A DNA stretch of 10,305 bases from JAWLCG01 sp041687295 (lineage in GTDB: Bacteria > Planctomycetota > Phycisphaerae > SM23-33 > FEN-1343): positions 1 to 10,305 of the forward strand of contig JAWLCG010000169.1 in NCBI GenBank assembly GCA_041687295.1, in the 5' to 3' direction. The notes below the pieces were generated by a model. The model ran no database searches and had not been told where the DNA came from. It saw only the letters and a program-made list of their open reading frames with translations. Positions 1-4,523 of the stretch are shown here, piece after piece (the first letter of the stretch is position 1; the number at the start of each line of letters is the position of its first letter). Position numbers and translations under genes: made by a program.

Positions 1-255
1 CACGCGTTCGAGGCGGACGTCCTCGACGAGGTGCTCGGCGTCGTGGCCCTCCAGGCGGAAGGGGGGATGTCGTGGCCTCCTGCGTCGACGTCGTGGAGGG
101 TGACCCCACGGATGTGACCCCGCTCGGGGTCCTTGCCCCACTCGTTGCTGGTGACGTTGAACAGGCTGAGCTGGCGGCCCATGGTCCGCTCGATCCGCGT
201 GCGGGGGAAGATCACGTCGCAGTCCCGCCAGTGCACGTCGCGGCTGCCGCCTGCT
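1..255 (-). pseudogene. C-terminal fragment of a beta-helix (GH28-like) protein, frameshifted
   Basis: Read on the minus strand from about position 242, the sequence encodes SRDVHWRDCDVIFPRTRIER, then MGRQLSLFNVTSNEWG, then GHIRGVTLHDVDAGGHDIPP. After that the frame breaks, and a neighbouring frame continues RLEGHDAEHLVEDVRLERV up to the window edge. The V-x-[WFL]-[RE]-[DN]-[CV] rungs and the 'GHIRGVTL...PPSRLEGHDAEH.VEDV' layout are typical of the C-terminal coils of polygalacturonase-like right-handed beta-helix proteins, which act on polysaccharides outside the cytoplasm. Adding one C near positions 54-66 (minus strand CCCCCCTTCCGCC) restores a continuous PPSRLEGHDAEH reading. Family similarity starts abruptly near 250, right after a hairpin, so the N-terminal part and catalytic region are missing here. 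The piece runs out of the window on the left. It may be a true pseudogene remnant, or an intact fragment hit by a one-base sequencing error. The family call rests on motif recall only. Confidence 0.5.
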
Positions 256-275
256 CCGGCGTGGGCGCGCGCAGG

Positions 276-311
276 ACGGGCCGGGCCCGTCGGGTGACGG
301 GTCCGGCCCGT
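276..311 (-). terminator. Strong hairpin downstream of the three-gene minus-strand operon
   Basis: ACGGGCCGGGCCCGT (276-290) and ACGGGTCCGGCCCGT (297-311) form a 15-bp inverted repeat with one mismatch, around the 6-base loop CGGGTG. It lies about 95 bases after the stop codon of the DUF3618/LEA-like gene. No T-tract follows on either strand, so it is either a terminator lacking a U-run or an mRNA 3'-end stabiliser. The structure is seen directly; the role is inferred. Confidence 0.55.
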
Positions 312-406
312 TCGTGTTGGCCGGGCCTTGGGCGATGGACTCGGGCGTGTCGCCTGGTCAACCCGACCTTCCTCCGCGTGCCGTTCGGGGCGGCCCCGGT
401 CCGTCG

Positions 407-1624
407 TCAAGCCTCAGGGTTCTTCCACGGCGAGGCGTCCTTGGCATCCTCTTTGGCCTTCTGGGCCGTGTCCTTGGCCTCGGCCTTGAGGTCCTCGCTG
501 GTGAGGTCCTGGTTACGGGCCTCTTCCTCGGCGGCCTGCTTGGCCTCGTGGGCGACGGCTTTGGCCTTGTCGGCCAGGTCGCCGGTGAGGTTCTGCTCGT
601 GGGCCTCCTGCTGGGCGGCCTCGATGGCGGCCTCGGCGACGGCCTCGCCCCGGCCGGCGATATCCCGGCCGGTGTCCTTGACGTCATCGACCACGCGGTC
701 GCGGGCCTCGCCCATCAGCCGATCCTCCCGCCGCGTGGGCGGCGTGAGCAGGCCGATCAGCAGCCCCGCGCCGATGGCGGCGGCGCCCAGGGCCAGCGGG
801 TGCTCCTCCAGGGCGTCCATGAAGCCCTCGCGGGCCTTGGCCGCCCCGGCCTGGGCCTGGTGGCGGGCGTCGCTGGCGCGGTCGCTGATGCGGTCGCCCA
901 GCGAGTGGGCCCCAGCCCGGGTGCGGTCCATCGCGTCGCCGGCCTGATCGCGGAGGTGGTGGGCCTTGGCCCGGGTGCGGTCGACCAGGTGCTCGGCGCG
1001 GTCCTTGGCGTGCTCAGTCATGTCACTGAGCCGCTCGCGAGCGTCGTGCATTCGGCCCTTGGCCTGGCCGGAGATATCCTCGGCCCGCTCATGGGCCCGC
1101 TCTCGGGCCGTGTGGAGCTTGGACTTGGCCTTGTCGATCTTGGAGGCCTCGCCCCCGCCGGTCTCGTACTCAAGCACCTCGCCGCTCTGGTACCGGGCCG
1201 GGCGGGTGCGTTGCCACTCGGCGGAGGTTTCGCCCATTTCGGGCATCACCTCCCGGCCGGTGGGGTAGGTACCCACGGGGTAGTGCTCCTCGGGGCCCCC
1301 ATGGGGTTTTTCTTCGCTGAAGGCCTTGGCGATCAGCCAGGTCAGCCCGGCCGCCGTCAGCGAGGCGGGCAGCGGGTTGCGGCGGATCACCTGGATCAGC
1401 TTGTTATGGCTCAAGTCGCTGGTACGGAACGACTCGAGCAGTTCATTGGCCACCTGCCGGGGCGAGAGCTTCTGCTCCAGCGCGCTGACGGTCTCGCTCA
1501 TGTCCTGGCGGGTCTGCGCCACCTCGCGGCGCAGGTCGTCCGCCCGCGGGTGGGCCTGGCGGTAGTCTCCGCTTACGCCCGGCAGGTCGCGCTGCCGGTC
1601 TACGTCAGTCCGTGCTTCAACCAT
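407..1624 (-). CDS. DUF3618-domain, LEA-like coiled-coil membrane protein
   Basis: The protein has 405 residues. Residues 28-75 (DDLRREVAQTRQDMSETVSALEQ, given in part) match the DUF3618 pattern of a short charged helix ending in 'ALEQKLSPRQ'. A hydrophobic segment follows at about 84-102 and a second at about 275-294. Between and after these are long Ala/Lys/Glu/Arg-rich amphipathic stretches (about 160-262 and 300-397) that resemble LEA or apolipoprotein-like helices. The last 70 residues hold two copies of a 28-residue unit. No enzyme motif is visible. The family is of unknown function; an envelope-associated structural or desiccation/stress role is inferred from composition. The ATG at 1624 overlaps the end of the preceding gene by 25 bases, and a GGGAG ribosome site lies 8 bases upstream inside that gene, so translation is probably coupled. 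It is the last gene of a three-gene operon and ends before the hairpin at 276-311. Confidence 0.85.
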   Translation of the reverse strand: MVEARTDVDRQRDLPGVSGDYRQAHPRADDLRREVAQTRQDMSETVSALEQKLSPRQVANELLESFRTSDLSHNKLIQVIRRNPLPASLTAAGLTWLIAKAFSEEKPHGGPEEHYPVGTYPTGREVMPEMGETSAEWQRTRPARYQSGEVLEYETGGGEASKIDKAKSKLHTARERAHERAEDISGQAKGRMHDARERLSDMTEHAKDRAEHLVDRTRAKAHHLRDQAGDAMDRTRAGAHSLGDRISDRASDARHQAQAGAAKAREGFMDALEEHPLALGAAAIGAGLLIGLLTPPTRREDRLMGEARDRVVDDVKDTGRDIAGRGEAVAEAAIEAAQQEAHEQNLTGDLADKAKAVAHEAKQAAEEEARNQDLTSEDLKAEAKDTAQKAKEDAKDASPWKNPEA

Positions 1625-2016
1625 TCCTTGTTCTCCCGCATCGTTTCGACCGTCTCACGCGGGGCGATGCCCTCCCGCTTGATCGTCTTGATTGCCTTGT
1701 GCAGCAGGGCGTAGCCGACGACACCGATGACCAGGCCCACGATCAGTGGGCTCAGCCACAGGGCCGCCTCTTCGCCCATGACATCCTCCAGTCCCGCCCA
1801 GAGGCCCGCAGTGATCGCGAGCACCAGGAACAGGATACCGATATAGGCCACCGTGCCCCCGATGGCCAGGTAGGCCAGGTTCTTGCCCAGGCGGCTTACC
1901 TTCTCGTCGATCTCCGCCTTGGCCAACTGGACCTCCTGGCGGAGGAGGGTGGCCGTCTCGTCGGACAGTTCGCGGAAGAGCTGCCCGGTCGTGCGTTCTT
2001 CGTGTTCGTTCGCCAT
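1600..2016 (-). CDS. Holin-X / holin superfamily III membrane protein (PF07332 type)
   Basis: The protein has 138 residues. The N-terminus (about 10-45) carries the family signature LFRELSDETATLLRQEVQLA followed by KAE, an amphipathic charged helix. Two membrane spans follow at about 48-74 and 85-107, then a charged tail ending in a 'TMRENKEWLK' helix, also typical. This matches the 'putative actinobacterial Holin-X, holin superfamily III' family in length and layout. Despite the name, these are widespread chromosomal inner-membrane proteins, and no endolysin or phage gene is nearby, so a lysis role is not supported. The start is set by an AGGAGA ribosome site 8 to 9 bases upstream. The TAG stop of the preceding gene is embedded in that site. 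The 3' end overlaps the next gene by 25 bases. Middle gene of the operon. Confidence 0.88.
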   Translation of the reverse strand: MANEHEERTTGQLFRELSDETATLLRQEVQLAKAEIDEKVSRLGKNLAYLAIGGTVAYIGILFLVLAITAGLWAGLEDVMGEEAALWLSPLIVGLVIGVVGYALLHKAIKTIKREGIAPRETVETMRENKEWLKHGLT

Positions 2017-2028
2017 GGAAGTGTTCTC

Positions 2029-2733
2029 CTAGATCATGGGGCTCGGCGGGGCCGAGGGCGGCGGCGTGGCCGACGGCGGGGGTACCCGGGCCGGCTGGAC
2101 CGTCGTCTTGGGCACCAGGGGAGCCGGCTCGGCCGACTCGGCCTCATGGGTGTGCCGGGCCGAGCTGCGCAGGAAGCGTGCCATCGCCAGGCCGCCGATA
2201 AAAGCGGTCCCCAGGAACACCTCGGGGCGCCTGCGGGCGAAGTCCTCGACCTTCTCGACCAGCGCGTTCACGTCGCGCTCGCGGAGGGTGGTGGAGAACT
2301 CGTCGACCTTGTCGGCGGCGACGGCGGCGTAGTGGCCCATCCGGTCGTCCTGACGCTCCTTGCAGGCGTCCGAGGCGCTGCGCAGGGCCTCGCTGACGTC
2401 GTGGAGCTTGCCGGCCGCCCGGTCCTTCTGCTCGTTGGCCATGCTGTGGGCGCGGTCGCGGACCTCGTGGGCCTTCTCACGCGCCACCTGCTTGGCCTGC
2501 TCGGCGGCGCCGTGAGCCTCGGCCTTGACCTGCTGTTTGACGTCCTGGGCCTTTCCCTCGGCCGAGACGTCGGCGGGCGGGGAGGCCCCCGCGCCTACCG
2601 CGGGCAGTGCGGCGTGCTGCTGCCCGGGCGAGGTCCCGTGAGGGATGACCGGCTCGGGCGCCCCCGGCGTCCGGTCCGGTTGACCCGTCGGCGGTCCGGG
2701 TGTCATGCGGTTGATGGGTTCTTTCTCAGCCAT
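2029..2733 (-). CDS. One-helix membrane protein resembling 'nutrient deprivation-induced' proteins
   Basis: The protein has 234 residues from the chosen start. The first 60 are Pro/Gly-rich and probably disordered. Residues 60-165 form charged Ala-rich helices (KQQVKAEAHGAAEQAKQVAR and similar). Then comes FARRRPEVFLGTAFIGGLAM (166-185), a single hydrophobic segment followed by RFLRSSAR. The tail (200-234) is Pro/Ser-rich. The 'RRRPEVFLGTAFIGG.A.ARFL+SS' segment is what I recall from rhizobial nutrient deprivation-induced proteins, which sit beside the same holin-like and DUF3618 genes. It is also loosely like YqjD/ElaB (DUF883) proteins. The ATG at 2733 is chosen over a start 63 bases further up because GGAGGAG lies just upstream of it. 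First gene of the operon; a 12-base gap separates it from the next. The membrane and stress role is inference. Confidence 0.75.
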   Translation of the reverse strand: MAEKEPINRMTPGPPTGQPDRTPGAPEPVIPHGTSPGQQHAALPAVGAGASPPADVSAEGKAQDVKQQVKAEAHGAAEQAKQVAREKAHEVRDRAHSMANEQKDRAAGKLHDVSEALRSASDACKERQDDRMGHYAAVAADKVDEFSTTLRERDVNALVEKVEDFARRRPEVFLGTAFIGGLAMARFLRSSARHTHEAESAEPAPLVPKTTVQPARVPPPSATPPPSAPPSPMI

Positions 2734-2980
2734 AGGTGGTCTCCTCCGTTCGGGGCGGGCGGCGGCCCATGGCTGAGGCACCCCCCGCCGGAACATTCTT
2801 CATTGCGTACATCACGGCTGGCCGATTGCGGCCCGGGGCTGACGGGCGGGGTGGCGGCCCTGCCGCCGAGCGGACGCGGCGGCACGGGTAGGCCGGCCTG
2901 AGCTGGCCTGGATGCCGTCGCATGTTCGTTCCCCACTTCATGCCGATCCCCTTGGTTGACGCGCTCGGTGCAACCAGCGA
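2734..2980 (-). other. Leader of the minus-strand operon, with a doubtful upstream ORF
   Basis: About 250 bases separate the predicted promoter from the first operon gene. The only open frame of note is 2726-2941 on the minus strand (71 codons, starting MKWGTNMRRHPG), preceded by AAGGGG at about 7 bases. Its TGA overlaps the ATG of the next gene (ATGGCTGA), an arrangement that could couple translation. The predicted peptide is Pro/Arg/Ala-rich, matches no family I know, and its codon third positions are less G/C-biased than the genes here, so it may be chance. No riboswitch was recognised. Confidence 0.25.
2741..2747 (-). promoter_or_regulatory. Ribosome binding site that fixes the start at 2733
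   Basis: The minus strand reads GGAGGAG followed by ACCACCT and then ATG. This is a near-perfect Shine-Dalgarno at normal spacing. It supports the MAEKEPINRM start over the longer in-frame extension (MFRRGVPQPW...), which has no comparable site. Confidence 0.8.
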
Positions 2981-3010
2981 ATCCTAGGGAGAATTAAGGG
3001 ACGGTTTCAA
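2981..3010 (-). promoter_or_regulatory. Sigma70-like promoter for the minus-strand operon
   Basis: On the minus strand, TTGAAA (3010-3005) is followed after 18 bases by TAGGAT (2986-2981), matching 5/6 and 4/6 of the consensus hexamers. It lies in the most A+T-rich stretch of the left half (about 2975-3045), and it points at the gene starting at 2733. Transcription would start near 2974. Box matches are seen; function is inferred. Confidence 0.45.
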
Positions 3011-3102
3011 CCGGATAATCTCTCAGAAATACTGATAATTCAATGGGTAGGCGCGTTTCCTGCAGGCTCGTCAGCGTAGGGACTAACGGCTGGCCCGGGG
3101 CA

Positions 3103-3216
3103 TCAGGAGCCGAAGCGGTCGTCGGCGCCGGCGATGTGGAGGCTGGGCCCGTCGATGCTCAGCAGGCGGACGACGGACAGGCTGATCGGGTTGGGCCGGA
3201 CCGGGGCCATTGTACC
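3103..3216 (-). pseudogene. Isolated TrmO (TsaA/UPF0066) fragment
   Basis: The minus strand encodes GTMAPVRPNPISLSVVRLL followed by SIDGPSLHIAGADDRFGS and a TGA stop. The RPNPI-x-LSVVRLL core with 'L.I.G.D' after it is the signature of TrmO (YaeB/TsaA, UPF0066), the S-adenosylmethionine-dependent enzyme that methylates t6A37 of tRNA to m6t6A. Full-length members have about 130 or more residues of this domain. Here both the N-terminal part ('GxFATR' and everything before) and the C-terminal 'LDGTPLLDIKPY' motif are absent. The ATG at 3210 would give 35 residues, without a ribosome site. Neither flank contains the missing parts in another frame as far as I could read. It looks like a gene relic, or a fragment carried in by rearrangement. 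The gap between 3011 and 3102 shows no gene. Confidence 0.62.
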
Positions 3217-3232
3217 GCAGGCGCAAGTTGAT

Positions 3233-3258
3233 GCAACGCCCGGCGGCTGGGGCGTTGC
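3233..3258. repeat. Perfect 9-bp inverted repeat
   Basis: GCAACGCCC (3233-3241) and GGGCGTTGC (3250-3258) are exact reverse complements around an 8-base loop. The right arm touches the possible -35 box of the plus-strand operon. It could be an operator or a hairpin marking the boundary after the TrmO remnant. Function unknown. Confidence 0.5.
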
Positions 3259-3283
3259 CCTGGGCCCCGCGGGCCGGTAGGAT
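3255..3283 (+). promoter_or_regulatory. Possible promoter of the BatA-like operon
   Basis: TTGCCC (3255-3260), a 17-base spacer, and TAGGAT (3278-3283) match 4/6 and 4/6 of the sigma70 consensus at ideal spacing. Transcription would begin near 3290, about 70 bases before the ATG at 3361. The -10 hexamer is the same as that of the divergent minus-strand operon. The match is weak and could be chance in this composition. Confidence 0.3.
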
Positions 3284-3360
3284 GAGGCCGGCTTGCCCGG
3301 GTCGCCGGCGTGCGCCCGCGGGCCGGGATTGGCCGATACACCTGCAGGAGAGGCCCTGTG

Positions 3361-3945
3361 ATGGTCGAGCGAGCGAAGCGCGGGGCCCTGGCGCTGGCCG
3401 TGGGCCGGGCCCGGGCGGGGTGCGGGGGCGGCGAGGGCGGCGAGGGCGTCCGGGCGCCCGAGCCGCTCTATCCGGTATCGGCCGGGCAGGCCGTGGAGAT
3501 CCCGGCGACGACCGCGCCGGCCGGTCCGCCGGCCGGTCGGTTGCTGGACGAGCCCGGGGCGGTGTCGCTGGCGCCCCTGCGGCCCGGGCAGCGCTACGCC
3601 ACGATCTACCAGCCCGCCCCCGCACCGGCCGGCCCCGCCCTGACGGAGGGACAGATGGTAGTCGACCGGCTCGGGCACGTGGTGCGTAGGGAGCCGGGGC
3701 TGTTTCTCGAGCTGACAGCGGCCGAGGGCGAGCCCGCCTCCGATCCGATCCGCCTGTTGCCCGGCCCGCTGCTGGAGGCCCTGGAGCGCGAGCTGACCGA
3801 GGGCACCGATGGGCCCATTCGCGTCAGCGGCGAGCTGACGCACTACCGCGACGACCTGTACCTGGTGCTGCGAAAGGTGACTGTCGAGTCGCCTGCCCCG
3901 CAGCCCGGGCCGACACCGGCCCAGTCAGAGGAGCGATCCCGATGA
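3361..3945 (+). CDS. Exported (lipoprotein-like) protein, paralogue of the next gene
   Basis: The protein has 194 residues. The N-terminus MVERAKRGALALAVGRARAG ends just before a Cys and a Gly-rich stretch, which resembles a lipoprotein signal peptide with Cys21 as lipid site, but Arg at -3 and -5 is unusual. Residues 30-95 are Pro/Ala-rich and probably a disordered linker. Residues 98-176 form the conserved part: 'MVVDRLGHVVRR', 'PIRLLPGPLLEALE' and 'IRVSGELTHYRDDLYLVLRK'. The same blocks occur in the next protein. The last block has an alternating beta pattern, perhaps an OB-like or small beta fold. I do not recognise a named family. The start at 3361 is set by GGAGAGG 7 to 9 bases upstream; an in-frame upstream ATG at 3310 lacks such a site. 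Its TGA stop overlaps the next ATG (ATGA). A periplasmic or envelope role beside the BatA-like protein is inferred. Confidence 0.7.
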   Translation: MVERAKRGALALAVGRARAGCGGGEGGEGVRAPEPLYPVSAGQAVEIPATTAPAGPPAGRLLDEPGAVSLAPLRPGQRYATIYQPAPAPAGPALTEGQMVVDRLGHVVRREPGLFLELTAAEGEPASDPIRLLPGPLLEALERELTEGTDGPIRVSGELTHYRDDLYLVLRKVTVESPAPQPGPTPAQSEERSR

Positions 3946-4481
3946 AGGCGACAACCGTGGCGATGGCCCTGGTGGTGGCGGGGGCGAGCCTGACGCTGTG
4001 GGCGGCCCAGGCGCCGCAGGCGGCGACGGCCCCGACGACGCAGCCGGCCGATCCGGAGGCGGCCGCCGAGGCCCTGATCGAGCAGCTGCTGGAGGAGCAG
4101 GCGCCGGGCCGACCCGTGCTGGCGCCCGCTCAGCCCCAGACTCGGCCCGTGGACGACTTCGAGGCCGCCCTGCCCGGCCAGGCCATCGAAGAGCTGCCCC
4201 CGCCGGCCGGCGGGCTGGTGGTCGACCGCGTGGGCCGACTGGTCATCGACGGGACCAGCGAGTGGGGGCGCTTCCACTTCGAGAGCGAACGCGGCGTCCT
4301 CCGCGAGCCGCCGCTGCGCCTGCTGCCCAACCGCCTGCTGGAGGCGATGGAGCGGCTCAGCGACCAGGGCCGCCGGCCCGGCACGAAGTTCCGTGTCAGC
4401 GGCGAGGTGACCGAGTACCGCGGGCAGCGCTACCTGCTGCTGCGCAAGCTCATCGTCGAACGCGACTTCGGGGCCCTGTAG
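3942..4481 (+). CDS. Exported protein, second copy of the duplicated domain
   Basis: The protein has 179 residues. MKATTVAMALVVAGASLTLW followed by AAQA looks like a normal Sec signal peptide, probably cut near residue 22-24. An Ala/Gln/Pro-rich linker with an acidic helix (about 38-55) follows. The domain at 93-175 mirrors that of the preceding gene: 'LVVDRVGRLVI', 'PLRLLPNRLLEAMERL' and 'FRVSGEVTEYRGQRYLLLRK'. A tandem duplication followed by divergence is the simplest reading. No catalytic motif or cysteine pair is seen, and the family is not recognised. Translation is coupled to the upstream gene through the ATGA overlap, with GAGGAG about 8 bases before the ATG. The next gene begins 42 bases downstream. 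Confidence 0.75.
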   Translation: MKATTVAMALVVAGASLTLWAAQAPQAATAPTTQPADPEAAAEALIEQLLEEQAPGRPVLAPAQPQTRPVDDFEAALPGQAIEELPPPAGGLVVDRVGRLVIDGTSEWGRFHFESERGVLREPPLRLLPNRLLEAMERLSDQGRRPGTKFRVSGEVTEYRGQRYLLLRKLIVERDFGAL

Positions 4482-4523
4482 CCCCGTGGCCCCGACCGGC
4501 GGGCCCGCAGGGAGCCTGGGCGG

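Noticed and set aside
314..1714. Long plus-strand open frame of 466 codons opposite the DUF3618 and holin-like genes.
   Set aside because: It is Gly/Leu/Val-rich with no recognisable domain and is antisense to a well-supported operon; G+C-rich coding DNA readily leaves such frames open.
1600..2016. Reading the holin-like gene as part of a prophage lysis cassette.
   Set aside because: No endolysin, spanin, structural phage gene or attachment site is present, and its neighbours are chromosomal stress-type membrane proteins.
3043..3231. Small plus-strand frame of 62 codons.
   Set aside because: It is antisense to the TrmO fragment, lacks a ribosome site and resembles no protein family.
3103..3843. 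Minus-strand frame of 246 codons that includes the TrmO fragment at its end.
   Set aside because: Only the last 38 or so codons look like TrmO; the rest is antisense to the exported-protein gene with no domain, so the long frame is not a gene.
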